Counted from the stretch's first letter, positions 50,715 to 60,817 are shown. The stretch is 64,000 bases of DNA from Calothrix sp. NIES-2098 (GCA_002368175.1 AP018172.1:2106001-2170000), one strand, 5' to 3'. Notes: generated by a model not told the origin, from the sequence alone. Numbers and translations are program-made.

Positions 50715-51099
50715 TTTGGAACCTCCAAATGTGCTTTATGCACGCGAATGGCGAACACATTCAGTATATGAGCAGACAGAGGTATCAGTTCTCAGACTCA
50801 TACAATTCTTTATTGAAAACCTGTCTATTACTAATGTTTTTATTAAGAAAAGTAAAGGCATATGGAGCGTTTTAAAGATTGGGTAATTGATGCGATCGCA
50901 TTCATTATGGCTAATGTTAAATTTCTGGAGCTAATTGTTGGTAATTTCCATATTTGTGCTGTAATTGATTAGGAATTGGTATGGGGCGACAATTCTAAAT
51001 ACTTACAAATGCACCTTTTGATATCGCCACTGCTGCTATGACATTATTAGCTAATATTTCTACTTGCACACTCCACTTTAAGCGCCCCAAAGTTTACTA
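50715..51099. other. Intergenic stretch, one possible mini-ORF
   Basis: 385 bp between divergent small genes. A 36-codon frame (50862-50972, MERFKDWVIDAIAFIMANVKFLELIVG...) has no clear ribosome binding site and is listed only here. No repeats seen. Confidence 0.4.
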
Positions 51100-51423
51100 A
51101 TGGCTATTAAAATAAAAGTGGCTGGAACAACCCAAGAAGTTATATCAAAGCTTTTTGTCATCAGGGATGATGAAAGATTAGTTTTTTCAGCAATGCCTAC
51201 AGCAATTAGCAGAAATCCTATAACCCCAGAAGATTTATTCCATCATTGGCAAGAGTTCCATGATTACATTATGGAAGCTAGTGTGAGATATAAAATTAGG
51301 TTTGAAGATCGGGGAGAAGTAGTAGAGATATTCACTCAGTTTGATGACTCTTCAAAATATCAATATATCAAGTCCTCGTTGAAGTTTTATATTGAAATAT
51401 CGGGGCTAAGTATTGTTGAATAG
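51100..51423 (+). CDS. Unknown protein, 107 aa
   Basis: MAIKIKVAGTTQEVISKLFVIRDDERLVFSAMP..., an alpha/beta protein with a hydrophilic centre. Not recognised. It precedes the GNAT gene on the same strand by 28 bp and may share its transcript. Confidence 0.6.
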   Translation: MAIKIKVAGTTQEVISKLFVIRDDERLVFSAMPTAISRNPITPEDLFHHWQEFHDYIMEASVRYKIRFEDRGEVVEIFTQFDDSSKYQYIKSSLKFYIEISGLSIVE

Positions 51424-51451
51424 CAGTTTTAAATAATCAATTAAGGCATAT

Positions 51452-51976
51452 ATGGTAACTCTCGAAACAGAACGCCTGCTGCTGCGAATGTTCCGTGAAG
51501 AAGATTTTGATGATTATGCGGCGATATTCAGCGATCCAGAGGTAACGCGCTATATTGGCGATGGCGAACCCTTGTCACGCGTTGCAGCTTGGCGGAACTT
51601 GGCTGTATTAGTAGGACATTGGCAACTGCGAGGCTATGGAATGTGGGCGGTTGAAGAACGTCACAGTGGAGTTTTAATTGGTCGTATCGGGTTTTTTTAC
51701 CCTGAAGGCTGGCCTGGATTTGAAATTGGATGGGCGCTAAAGCCTGCGTACTGGGGATTAGGTTACGCCACTGAAGGAGCAAAAGCAGCACTGAATTATG
51801 GTTTTAGCGAGTTAGGTCAAGAGCAGATCGTTAGCCTCATCTATCCAGATAACATCAGATCTATTCAAGTTGCTCAACGCTTAGGAGAGAAACTCAAAGG
51901 AAAGACTACAGTTTTTGGTAGAGAGGCTTTAATTTATGGCATCAGTCGAGAAGAGTGGGATTTTACCCAAAATTAA
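51452..51976 (+). CDS. GNAT acetyltransferase (RimJ/RimL-like)
   Basis: 174 aa. LETERLLLRMFREEDFDDYAAIFSDPEVTRYIG opens the RimJ/RimL-type fold, and IGWALKPAYWGLGYATEGAKAALNYGF holds the acetyl-CoA loop. These enzymes acetylate ribosomal proteins, antibiotics or small metabolites; the acceptor is unknown. Confidence 0.88.
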   Translation: MVTLETERLLLRMFREEDFDDYAAIFSDPEVTRYIGDGEPLSRVAAWRNLAVLVGHWQLRGYGMWAVEERHSGVLIGRIGFFYPEGWPGFEIGWALKPAYWGLGYATEGAKAALNYGFSELGQEQIVSLIYPDNIRSIQVAQRLGEKLKGKTTVFGREALIYGISREEWDFTQN

Positions 51977-52168
51977 GTTATGAAGCTGAATCCAACTTTA
52001 CTATGAAGCTATTGAACTACAATCTATGTGTTAAAAAAGAATTGTCAGTCTAAAAGATTACAGGAGCAACGTATTTTTTCAGGCTTGGTGATGTATTTCA
52101 AGCCATTAACCATGAGTCTGCTGAGTCTTAAGATTGCTTAGGGTATGCTGAATCAGGAATAAAGTACT

Positions 52169-52979
52169 ATGAGTTTGACAGAATGTAGCTACGTTTTTGC
52201 TAATTCCCAAAATCTCAGAGAGCTGGAAAGACTTCAAACAATTGAAAAAGTATTCGACCCAGCAAGTAAACGCCGAATTTTAGCAACAGGTCTAACAACG
52301 GGTTGGCGATGTCTGGAAGTAGGCGCAGGGGCTGGCTCAATTATGCGATGGATGGCAGAAATAGTTGGCAATAGTGGTAGTGTTGTTGCTGTAGATCTAG
52401 ATACTCAGTTTTTAAGAGATCCACTGCCATCTAATGTAGAAGTATTACAGAAAGACATTCGACATCTGACGCTGGAGAATCAATCTTTCGACTTGATTCA
52501 TGCGCGTTTTGTTCTCGTCCATATACCCGACTTTCGTGTTGCTTTATCCCAAATGTTAAGCCTGCTAAAACCAGGTGGATGGATTGTATTAGAGGAGCCT
52601 GATTTTGCGGCTGCGAGGGCTATTGTGGGCAATCCAGAAATCACTCCAGTCTGTAAATCGAGTCAATCAAGCTATCTTGCAGATGTTTGCAAACAGAGGA
52701 CTTGATTATGCTCTGGGTGTGAAGTTACCTGCTATCTTGCAAAGGCTAGGATTACAAAATTTATCTGTAGAGAATGATACACCCCTAGCTAATGGCGGTT
52801 TTGGCATTGCAACTGTGATGAGAATGTCTGCTATCCAACTTGCAGAGAATTACATTGCAACCGGTCAAGCAACTGGTGATGACATTGCGCAATATTGCCA
52901 ATTTGCTAACGATCCAAGTACTTGGGCTATCTATCACGCCACTGTGGGAGTTATAGCTCAAAAAGGAGCAATGGAATAA
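52169..52979 (+). pseudogene. Class I SAM methyltransferase broken by a frameshift
   Basis: The first frame (52169-52705) has the SAM site CLEVGAGAGSIMRWMA, the acidic loop VVAVDLDT and LKPGGWIVLEEPDF. It then loses sense at ...VGNPEITPVCKSSQS and stops. The next frame (entering near 52640) continues with VNRVNQAILQMFANRGLDYALG... to ...YHATVGVIAQKGAME at 52979. Together they make a ~270-aa methyltransferase of usual length. A net one-base gain somewhere in 52625-52665 explains it. Either a real pseudogene or a base error. Confidence 0.8.
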
Positions 52980-52994
52980 TTTTCAAGGGTAGAA

Positions 52995-54686
52995 CTAAAG
53001 TTCTGAGTGCGAGAGTTGTTGATAACGATTAAAAGGAGGTTGCTTCGGTAAGCTGACTGTAACTTTAGTTCCTTGCCCGATTTGGCTAGACAAAGTAATA
53101 TTGCCTCCATGTAACTCGACACAAGATTTAGCGATCGCTAATCCTAAACCTGTCCCTGGAATTGTACCTACGTTACTTCCGCGACTAAACGATTGAAATA
53201 AGTTTTCGCGATCTGTTATTGGTATGCCAATACCTTCATCTTTGACGTAAAACATTACCTCTGATTCTCTGCCAATCAGGTAAAATTCTACGCAACCTCC
53301 TTGCGGAGAATACTTGATAGCATTAGACATTAAATTCACAAATATTTGCTGCAACAAACCGCGATCGCCCCAGAAGTCGTGGTTATTTCCACTACTGTTA
53401 AAAATTAACTCATGGCGATCGGTCAATGTCTCTCGTGCTTGTTCCATGAGATTAGAAAAAAATTGCAGCAGATCGATGGGAATGGGTTTAAACCTGGTTT
53501 TGTCGAGTTCAAATTGGTTAACCACGAGCATATCATCCACAAGTTTGGACATCGATCTAGCTTTCTGCTCAATAATTCCCAATAACCTCTGTTGTTTAGA
53601 CTCAGCCAATTGTTTGCCATGTTTGATGAGGGTTGATGCAGCAACCAAAATGGAAGTTAAGGGCGTGCGATATTCATGGGAAACTGTGGCGACAATTTGC
53701 GATTTAAATGCATTGAGTTGTTTTTCTTTGACAAGCGCCGCTTGAGTTTGAGCCAGCAATTCCGCCTGTTGGATCGCGATCGCTAATTGTACTGATAATT
53801 CATTGAGTATTTCAACTTCATCCGCTTGCCATTCTCGTTTTCCGGAACTGTGGTGAGCAATCAACAAGCCCCAAACTCGATCTTCTGGTTTGCCGTTATT
53901 ACTCAAATGAATGGGAACTACTAAATTTTCCTGTGTCTGAAATTGTTCTAATAGATTAAGGTAACTATGGCTTAGACTCAAGTCAGCTTCTGAGACTTGA
54001 GGAATGGGTAATTTGCATCCCCAATGATGGTTTTCGCCGCCTACTTCATGACAAATATCTTGGATATGATGGTGTGGTACTACAGTCTCCCATGAATCAA
54101 CGGAGGAGGCTACCGTCTTAAAGCCACGATCTGAGGCAAACTGATAAACCAAAACGCGATCGCACTTGAGAAGTTGCTGTACCTCCACCACCACTGTATT
54201 CAAAATTTGCTCCAAATCGAGCGATTGACGAATTCGCAGTGCTGTCGTCGCAATTAAGCGCTGTCGTTCTCGATTTTTATACAGCTGGGCTTGTAAATAT
54301 GATTGTTTGATCGCATTGCGGACAGCTAGTTGCAGTACATCTGGTTTCAGATATTGCTTGACTATGTAATCTTGGGCACCTCGTTTCATGGCTTGCACGG
54401 CAACCTCTTCATCACCCCGCCCTGTCAGCACGATCGCGGTTAATGGTTTGTCTAATCTTTCTTGCTTCAACTTATCAAATAATTCCAGCCCACTCATATC
54501 AGGTAGGCAGTAATCGAGCAGGACAACATCGCAATGCATTTTTTTACATAAAGCCAGCCCACTCTCAGCACAGTCTGCCTCTAAAATTTCGTAGGACTGG
54601 TAGGGATCTTGCAAAAGATACCGACGATAAATTTTTCGATCCGCTGCACAATCATCCACGATCAGTAGCGTCCATGTGTCCACCAT
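52995..54686 (-). CDS. Hybrid receiver-GAF-histidine kinase
   Basis: About 563 aa from MVDTWTLLIVDD. N-terminal receiver with the phospho-Asp in DVVLLDYCLPDMSG, then a GAF domain (LNTVVVEVQQLLKCDRVLVYQF), then HisKA with ATVSHEYRTPLTS and HATPase with DEGIGIP and GTGLGLAIAKS. A receiver in front makes it respond to another kinase's output. The frame goes on to an ATG at 54830, but those 48 residues lack family support. Beside the phytochrome operon, likely the same light-signalling network. Confidence 0.88.
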   Translation of the reverse strand: MVDTWTLLIVDDCAADRKIYRRYLLQDPYQSYEILEADCAESGLALCKKMHCDVVLLDYCLPDMSGLELFDKLKQERLDKPLTAIVLTGRGDEEVAVQAMKRGAQDYIVKQYLKPDVLQLAVRNAIKQSYLQAQLYKNRERQRLIATTALRIRQSLDLEQILNTVVVEVQQLLKCDRVLVYQFASDRGFKTVASSVDSWETVVPHHHIQDICHEVGGENHHWGCKLPIPQVSEADLSLSHSYLNLLEQFQTQENLVVPIHLSNNGKPEDRVWGLLIAHHSSGKREWQADEVEILNELSVQLAIAIQQAELLAQTQAALVKEKQLNAFKSQIVATVSHEYRTPLTSILVAASTLIKHGKQLAESKQQRLLGIIEQKARSMSKLVDDMLVVNQFELDKTRFKPIPIDLLQFFSNLMEQARETLTDRHELIFNSSGNNHDFWGDRGLLQQIFVNLMSNAIKYSPQGGCVEFYLIGRESEVMFYVKDEGIGIPITDRENLFQSFSRGSNVGTIPGTGLGLAIAKSCVELHGGNITLSSQIGQGTKVTVSLPKQPPFNRYQQLSHSEL

Positions 54687-55076
54687 AAAAGTATGAGGAT
54701 CGGGAGAATAATAAAGATTTTTGGCTCTAGGTTGCAATCTCTTGCATAATTCTAAAAATAATCTAAAATAAATATAAATAAAATCTAAAATTTGTTGAAA
54801 AAACTTAAAGCTAGCGACTACTGTGCCCATAAATGCAAGTAAGTACTAGATCGCGAGCCAAGAAGCGTAAATCTCAGAAATCGACAGTCAGAGGGGGAAA
54901 CAGCGTGACGCGGAGAACGAAGAGATCGCGAAGATATAGAGATATAGACTCACTTCGAGCCTCTATGCAGTATGAATATCAAATCCCAGAACAAATAACC
55001 GAATACAGCCTGCTACTGTACCGCGCTCCGCATCCGTTGCTGATTCCAACTACCTCATCAACTATAAATACACAAA

Positions 55077-55541
55077 CTAACGTTGAACTGGCGGAGTATT
55101 AGTTTCCAGCCAATAGTCTACAAATGCCTGAATTGTCTTTTGTAATCCTTGCGCATCCATAGGCTTGACGAGATAGCCATTTGCACCTTTTTGGTAACAC
55201 AATTCAATATCCCTAGGGTTGGATGATGTGGTGAAAACAACAATAGGGATTTCTTTAAAAGTCGTATCTTGCTTGAGACGCTCTAGGATATCACGACCGT
55301 CAATTCCTGGTAAATTTAGGTCGAGTAGGATTACAGAGGGTCTGAGCGCTGCACTAGAATTTTCATTGCTGCTATTTTTGTAAAGCAAGTCTAAAACCTC
55401 ATCCCCATTTGTACAGCGATATATGGGGTTCTGGACAGCCATGCGTCGCATCAGGCGTTGCAGCATCCTAAAATCTTCATTGCTGTCCTCAACAACTAGT
55501 AGAGGTTCATGAAGTTTCGTTGTCATTAGTTGGCTTAACAA
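55077..55541 (-). CDS. rcpA: Rcp1-type response regulator
   Basis: 154 aa. LLVVEDSNEDFRMLQRLMRR, the phospho-Asp in SVILLDLNLPGIDG, IPIVVFTTSSNPRD with the switch Thr, and KGANGYLVKPMDAQGL. No output domain, as in Rcp1. These receive phosphate from Cph1. 38 bp downstream of the phytochrome gene on the same strand, a Cph1-Rcp1 operon. Confidence 0.9.
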   Translation of the reverse strand: MLSQLMTTKLHEPLLVVEDSNEDFRMLQRLMRRMAVQNPIYRCTNGDEVLDLLYKNSSNENSSAALRPSVILLDLNLPGIDGRDILERLKQDTTFKEIPIVVFTTSSNPRDIELCYQKGANGYLVKPMDAQGLQKTIQAFVDYWLETNTPPVQR

Positions 55542-55579
55542 AATGTAATAATTAAAAGATTTTTGTTACTTATCTTAAA

Positions 55580-57829
55580 CTATTCCAGGGAAAAATAGAA
55601 CGTCGAGCCAACGCCTAGGGTGGATTCGACCCATATCTGACCGTTATGAAGTTCCACAATCTTTTTCACAATAGCTAGCCCTGCACCTACTCCCCCGCCG
55701 TACTTTTCCTGGGTATGAAGTCGCTTAAACAGTCGAAAGATAGTTTCGCGGTGATGTTCTGGAATCCCAATACCGTTATCGCGCACATAGAATACAGGCT
55801 GCTCGTTAAGCTTTAAATAGCCAACCTCAACCCATTGCTCTGCTTTATCGTTGTATTTCAGCGCATTACTAATTAAATTACTAAAGACTTCGTTAACGAG
55901 AACTGCATCACATTGAATTGTTGGCAAAGGTCGAGGAATGCGAATATCTACAAGTGCAGAGTCTTGACGACTAGCACGAAAGACATCAATTAATTGGTTG
56001 AGCAATTCGTTAAAATCGGTAGCTTGCTTGCGCAGTTTTGCTTTTCCTAACTGGGCGAGTCGCAGTAGTGCATTAATCAGAGTTTCCATGCGTACTGATA
56101 AAGTTACTACTGTCTCTAAGTACTCAATTCCTTCATCATCAAGAATGTGGGCGTAATCTTCTAAAAGAATTGTTGAGTAATTATAGATACCCCGCAAAGG
56201 TTCTTTGAGATCGTGGGAAGCTGCATAGGCAAAAGAGGCTAGTTCGCGGTTGCTGCGTTCTAACTCTAGGTTAATTTTGGCTAACTCATCTGCTTTAGAA
56301 AGGACAATACCAACAATCGCATTTCTGATCGCGATCGCACTATCTAGTTCGTATTGTTTCCAAAGTTGGGAAGTTAATTGCACTGTTTCTTGCCATTTAG
56401 CAAAGGATTTTCGCGGACTCCAGCTAACTTTGCCATCTGCTTCCTCAACTTGAACAATAGCTTCATTCGGATTACCTGCCCAATTTACCGTTCGCAGAAC
56501 TTCGGGACGAAACCAGAGAATGTAATAGCGTCGGACTTGGGAAATACGCAGTAGTAATAAGCCAGTGGCAGTATCTTTAAAAGCAATGCTATCAGGATAA
56601 AGCTGCGGTAGAGAATCGGTAGAAAACAGATTATCTTTTACTTGAGTATCTGCCCATTCAATGAGAGTCCGAACTTGCTCAATCTCAGGTGTTCCACCAA
56701 CGAGCGTGATTTCATTATCTAAACAAACTGCTGCTCCAGAGGCACTAACAACATCTAATAAACGGAGTTCTGGTTTAATGAGAGCATCAATAAAATTATC
56801 TGCTTGGGAAATCGACTCAATAAATTCAGACTGTAGAGATTTTAGTTTGACTTTATAGTCAAATTCCAATTGATTAACTTTATGCCTTAACTCTGAAGAT
56901 ACAATCCGTCCCACAAACTCGCAGATTTGACGGATTTCATAGGAAAGATACTTAGCTGTGTGATGATGGCAAGAAATTAAACCCCAAAGCTGCTGTTCTT
57001 GAATCAGCGAGATGACCAAAAATGACGCCACACCCATATTTTGGTGATATTCAACGCAGCATGAATCAACACTCCTGAGTACAGCTAGACTTAAATCGAG
57101 AGGTTGATGTGCGATCGCGTTTTCAATCGGAACTAGCTTAACTGGTTGAGCAGTTAAATTAGGGGCAAATCTTAGCCAACAACGCCTGTATAAATCCCTA
57201 GCTGACTCAGGAATATCTGTAGCCGGATAATGTAAACCTAAATACGTTGGTAAATCTTCTCGTTTGGCTTCAGCAATGACGGAACCTGCTTGAGACTCAT
57301 CAAATTGATAGACCATCACCCGATCGAAATCTGTAATTTCTCGGATTTCCGTTGCCGCTAGATGCAAAAATTCTGTCAGGTTAGATGTTTTTTGCATTTG
57401 AGCGATCGCTTCATTGACCAAAGCATGGAAACTTAAAAAACTCACCTCAGATTTAGAGTCGATCGGTTCTAATTCCACAATGAGAACATCTTCTGTACGA
57501 TGGGCAATACAGTCGAAGGATCGTTCTCCAATATTAGTTATTATTGATACTTTTAAATAAGCGATAATTCCAGGTTTTTTTGCCCAGCATTGTCTGATGG
57601 TTGCGACTTGTTGCTCGTCTAGCAAGATGTAGAGGGATTGATTAAGTAATTCTTGAGTAGTTTTGCCCAAGTAATCAATGGTGTTATTGCTAACTTGCAC
57701 TATATCTAGCTGAGGACTCAGAGCCAGCAATACACCATGAGGTTGGATTGAGCCAGGGATATGAATTGGTTTGCGATCGTGGTGAGTCAAATAAGCAGTT
57801 TGGAAAGTATTTTCTTCTGACTCGCTCAT
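55580..57829 (-). CDS. cph1: Cph1-type phytochrome histidine kinase
   Basis: 749 aa, PAS-GAF-PHY-HisKA-HATPase. The biliverdin Cys of bacteriophytochromes near the N terminus is missing (LTHHDRKPIHIPG). In the GAF domain LRSVDSCCVEY aligns with Cph1 LRSASPCHLTY: Cys257 is the phycocyanobilin attachment residue, and the next position, His in Cph1, is Cys258. DIP (205-207) is present. The PHY tongue has PRKSF, and the kinase box is AYAASHDLKEPLRG. It should be a red/far-red switch. Upstream of rcpA. Confidence 0.93.
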   Translation of the reverse strand: MSESEENTFQTAYLTHHDRKPIHIPGSIQPHGVLLALSPQLDIVQVSNNTIDYLGKTTQELLNQSLYILLDEQQVATIRQCWAKKPGIIAYLKVSIITNIGERSFDCIAHRTEDVLIVELEPIDSKSEVSFLSFHALVNEAIAQMQKTSNLTEFLHLAATEIREITDFDRVMVYQFDESQAGSVIAEAKREDLPTYLGLHYPATDIPESARDLYRRCWLRFAPNLTAQPVKLVPIENAIAHQPLDLSLAVLRSVDSCCVEYHQNMGVASFLVISLIQEQQLWGLISCHHHTAKYLSYEIRQICEFVGRIVSSELRHKVNQLEFDYKVKLKSLQSEFIESISQADNFIDALIKPELRLLDVVSASGAAVCLDNEITLVGGTPEIEQVRTLIEWADTQVKDNLFSTDSLPQLYPDSIAFKDTATGLLLLRISQVRRYYILWFRPEVLRTVNWAGNPNEAIVQVEEADGKVSWSPRKSFAKWQETVQLTSQLWKQYELDSAIAIRNAIVGIVLSKADELAKINLELERSNRELASFAYAASHDLKEPLRGIYNYSTILLEDYAHILDDEGIEYLETVVTLSVRMETLINALLRLAQLGKAKLRKQATDFNELLNQLIDVFRASRQDSALVDIRIPRPLPTIQCDAVLVNEVFSNLISNALKYNDKAEQWVEVGYLKLNEQPVFYVRDNGIGIPEHHRETIFRLFKRLHTQEKYGGGVGAGLAIVKKIVELHNGQIWVESTLGVGSTFYFSLE

Positions 57830-58153
57830 AACTCATCTCATGAAAAGCCTCTTTTACAATACAGCAATTAAATTTTATATTTATTTAAATATTGAATAAA
57901 AAGTAAAATTATCTAGCAAATTCTCCTTTCATCCCCTAATGACCATTGATTAGAGTGCGTTGTCGTGCAGTGCGAATCACCTTTAGCACAATACAAATGT
58001 GTCAGAATTACCATCTTATCAAAATAAATCTAACCAATTTTCTAAAACTTTCTGAATCTGGCTTGGTGTGAATTCATCTGACGCAATCAATTTTCAAATT
58101 GGTATTAAGTATATTAAATTTCACTAATACTGCTACATCAGAATAATGCTCAG
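57830..58153. other. Intergenic stretch, nothing recognised
   Basis: 324 bp between the divergent phytochrome and amidase genes. AT-rich, no repeat. Both promoters must lie here. Confidence 0.4.
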
Positions 58154-59119
58154 ATGACTCATCACATTTTAAAAGCAACCAAAGAAACAGTTCATCTCGG
58201 TGGTTTTTCGCATCTGCTATCACCTGTGCTAACTGTTGATTCTGGTGACACGGTGGAGGTGGAAACTTACAGTGGTTATTATGTGTACGATAAAGCACCA
58301 CCTGAGTTTGTTAACGAGGAATTTCTTGATATCTGCCAAAATTTATCTTCAGAACAGAAAATTGCTGGGGGGCCGCATTTACTAACAGGGCCAATTTATG
58401 TGCGGGATGCCGAACCAGGTGATGTTTTAGAAGTACAATTAGATGCGATCGCACCAAGTTTACCTGTAGGTTTTAATGCCATTCGCAAAGGTTGGGGAGC
58501 TTTACCACAAAGATTTCATCAACCCGCTTTAAGATTTATTCCCCTCGATTTAGAAAACAATATTGCAGAATTTCCTCAAGGTAGTGGCATCAAAATTCCT
58601 CTCAAACCATTTTTTGGTATCCTTGGTGTTGCGACTCCAGAAATATCTCGAACTTCTATTCCTCCTGGTAGTTACGGGGGTAATATTGATAACCGAGAAT
58701 TACAAGCAGGTTCTCGCTTATTTTTGCCGATTTTTGTTGCAGGTGGATTATTTTCTATTGGTGATGGTCACGCAGCACAAGGAGATGGTGAAGTGAATGT
58801 CACTGCGATTGAAACTTCTATGAACGGTACAATTAAACTGACAGTTCGTAAAGATTTACATTTAACGACACCAATTGCAGAAACTCCTACTGATATCATC
58901 ACAATGGGCTTTGGTCAAACCTTAGATGAAGCCTTAGAAAAAGCTTTGCAAAATACGATCGAGTTCTTAGAACGCTTCACTTATTTATCATCTGAAGATG
59001 CATACGTGCTGTGTAGTTTAGCAATCAATTTTCGGATTACTCAAGTTGTGAACAGTCCGCAAAAAGGAGTTCATGGTATGCTGCCTAAATCAATTTTATC
59101 TGGGGCAATTAGTTTGTAA
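58154..59119 (+). CDS. Acetamidase/formamidase family protein
   Basis: 321 aa. VYVRDAEPGDVLEVQL-type (here IYVRDAEPGDVLEV), GGNIDNRELQAGSRLFLPIFVAGGLFSIGDGHAAQGDGEVN and ISRTSIPPGSYGG are the FmdA/AmdA family core. Such enzymes release ammonia from formamide or acetamide, though cyanobacterial members have not all been tested. 6 bp before the TauE/SafE gene, one transcript. Confidence 0.88.
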   Translation: MTHHILKATKETVHLGGFSHLLSPVLTVDSGDTVEVETYSGYYVYDKAPPEFVNEEFLDICQNLSSEQKIAGGPHLLTGPIYVRDAEPGDVLEVQLDAIAPSLPVGFNAIRKGWGALPQRFHQPALRFIPLDLENNIAEFPQGSGIKIPLKPFFGILGVATPEISRTSIPPGSYGGNIDNRELQAGSRLFLPIFVAGGLFSIGDGHAAQGDGEVNVTAIETSMNGTIKLTVRKDLHLTTPIAETPTDIITMGFGQTLDEALEKALQNTIEFLERFTYLSSEDAYVLCSLAINFRITQVVNSPQKGVHGMLPKSILSGAISL

Positions 59120-59125
59120 TCTCTT

Positions 59126-59497
59126 ATGTCTAATATTCTCATTCAACTGTTGCTAATTGGGTTAGTTGCTGGTGTTGCTGGCGGAATGTTTGGTATTGGT
59201 GGCGGTGCAATAATGGTGCCAGCAATGGTGTTACTTATGGGTCTAGATCAGAAGTTTGCCACAGGTACTTCCATTGCTGCACAAATATTACCTATTGGGA
59301 TTTTAGGAGCCGCAGTTTACTATCGCAACGGTCAGCTGAATATCAAATATGCTGTGATTATTGCAATTGGTTTAGTAGTGGGTAATTTATTTGGAGCATT
59401 GTTTGCAAATCAGCCGTTTATTAGTAGCGAGACCATGAAAAAATTGTATGGTATCTTTTTGCTACTCCTAGGTGTTCGCTATTTAATTAATCGCTGA
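59126..59497 (+). CDS. Half-size TauE/SafE-type membrane protein
   Basis: 123 aa, about four membrane helices. GLVAGVAGGMFGIGGGAIMVPAMVLLMGL is the TauE/SafE (DUF81) signature. Full-length anion exporters are ~250 aa with two such halves; this one has only one, so it probably works as a dimer. Substrate unknown; sulfite or organic acid is typical. Confidence 0.88.
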   Translation: MSNILIQLLLIGLVAGVAGGMFGIGGGAIMVPAMVLLMGLDQKFATGTSIAAQILPIGILGAAVYYRNGQLNIKYAVIIAIGLVVGNLFGALFANQPFISSETMKKLYGIFLLLLGVRYLINR

Positions 59498-59502
59498 AAA
59501 GT

Positions 59503-60081
59503 TTAGTTGAGCTTTGCGACAATTGTGGCTAAACTTTCACCCAGCTTTGCAATAGATTGCTGTTGCTTTTCATCTTTTAATGAATCGTCGGGATTGAATG
59601 CTTCATATGCTTTGGGTACAGCTATTTGATCGGGAAGCACCAAAACTCTGATGTTGCCTAAAATACTGCGCAGATGAACCAAGCCCCGCAAACCACCTAA
59701 TGCGCCTGGGGAAGCACTCATCAGCGCAGCCACCTTACCTGCAAAAGCCGCTAGCGGAGGTTCGTTTGGTGCGGGACGAGATGCCCAATCGATCGCATTC
59801 TTTAAAACTGCGGAAATTGAACTGTTATATTCTGGCGAAGCAATCAGCAATCCTTGATGCCCAATTAACAATTCTTTAAATTTATGCGCGTTTTCCGGTT
59901 GTCCTTCTTGTTTTTCCAGATCCTCATCAAAAAGAGGCATGGGTAAATCGCGCAGATCTAAATAAGTAACTTCCGCACCTGCGGCTTTAGCACCAGCCGC
60001 TGCGATTTTAGCCAATTTTTTATTGTAAGAATCTACGCGGGTGCTACCAGCAAAGGCCAGAATCTTTGGTGTATTTGTCAT
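59503..60081 (-). CDS. NADPH-dependent FMN reductase-family flavoprotein
   Basis: 192 aa. ILAFAGSTRVDSYNKKLAKIAA is the FMN phosphate loop and LLIASPEYNSSISAVLKNAIDWASRP the isoalloxazine site, as in NADPH:quinone/azo/chromate reductases. Convergent with TauE/SafE, stops 5 bp apart. Physiological substrate unknown. Confidence 0.9.
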   Translation of the reverse strand: MTNTPKILAFAGSTRVDSYNKKLAKIAAAGAKAAGAEVTYLDLRDLPMPLFDEDLEKQEGQPENAHKFKELLIGHQGLLIASPEYNSSISAVLKNAIDWASRPAPNEPPLAAFAGKVAALMSASPGALGGLRGLVHLRSILGNIRVLVLPDQIAVPKAYEAFNPDDSLKDEKQQQSIAKLGESLATIVAKLN

Positions 60082-60571
60082 AGATATAAATGCGTTAAGA
60101 TTGACGATTTGGCAAATCCTAATGCATTATCCAGTTTTGTAGCTGGCTCCATTTGCTACATTAGATTTTCTTTAGAAATTCCTGTTGTCAGAGTTGGGAG
60201 ATGAAGAAGCGATCGCTTATTATCTCTGTGATGAAACCGTATGAGCAATGCTAAACCCCTAGAGATCCCAAGAAAAAGAAATATCCTCCCATTTGTGACC
60301 CGCGCCACCGATATGTCTCAACCGCAAGTCTTTTAGCCCAAGTAAAAAAGCCACCTTGACAGGGCTAAAATTGCCAGCCCTACTACTACGGCATTTAATG
60401 ATGAATTTTAGTTATAGCGAATCTCTCATTGGTGAGAACAAGAAAGAATTAACCGCCGATAGAAGAGGATGGACGCTAAACAAGGCAGCGCGTTGGGCGG
60501 CTTCCCGTTGGCTAGCAACTGCCGTGTCGAGAAAAGTATACATACTTTTGTTAAATATCAGCAATTGAGTT
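60082..60571. other. Intergenic region with repeat remnants
   Basis: 490 bp. Contains one arm of the MITE-like family (60352-60383), followed by GCGTTGGGCGGCTTCCCG-like dispersed repeat. A + strand frame through the repeat (60356-60568) is not believed. Confidence 0.6.
60352..60383. repeat. Single arm of the MITE-like repeat
   Basis: 27 of 32 positions match the left arm at 15234-15265 in reverse orientation (CACCTTGACAGGGCTA...CCCTAC). No partner arm is obvious nearby. Confidence 0.7.
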
Positions 60572-60817
60572 TTAATTTTCTAAAGTATGACTTTGATATG
60601 AATCTAAAATGCCGCTACGAATAATTAATTGCGGCCAAATTAATAAAAAAAAGCCCATCCATATTAATATAGGTAGAGAGATAAGTAATGTTAGCCAGAT
60701 AGTTTTAAATAGTAGCCAAGTACCGCTAATTATAGTGATACCTGTGAGCAGTATAGACCAGGGTTGGCACCACCAAGGTTTGTAATTCCAAGGACTTATG
60801 GGCTTTTTTTCAGACAT
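60572..60817 (-). CDS. DUF6737-type small membrane protein
   Basis: 81 aa from MSEKKPISPWNYKPWWCQPWSI; the WxYKPWWCQPWSI start is how I recognise DUF6737. Two hydrophobic helices follow (ILLTGITIISGTWLLF and LTLLISLPILIWMGFFLLIW). ATG at 60859 would add 14 residues. Function unknown. Confidence 0.75.
   Translation of the reverse strand: MSEKKPISPWNYKPWWCQPWSILLTGITIISGTWLLFKTIWLTLLISLPILIWMGFFLLIWPQLIIRSGILDSYQSHTLEN

Noticed and set aside
54833..55102. 89-aa + strand ORF between two minus-strand signalling genes
   Set aside because: Very Arg/Lys/Ser-rich start, no family resemblance, overlaps the end of rcpA by 26 bases and begins 2 bp from the upstream frame of the kinase. Probably chance.
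60356..60568. 70-aa + strand ORF
   Set aside because: Runs through a MITE arm and another dispersed repeat; composition reflects the repeats.
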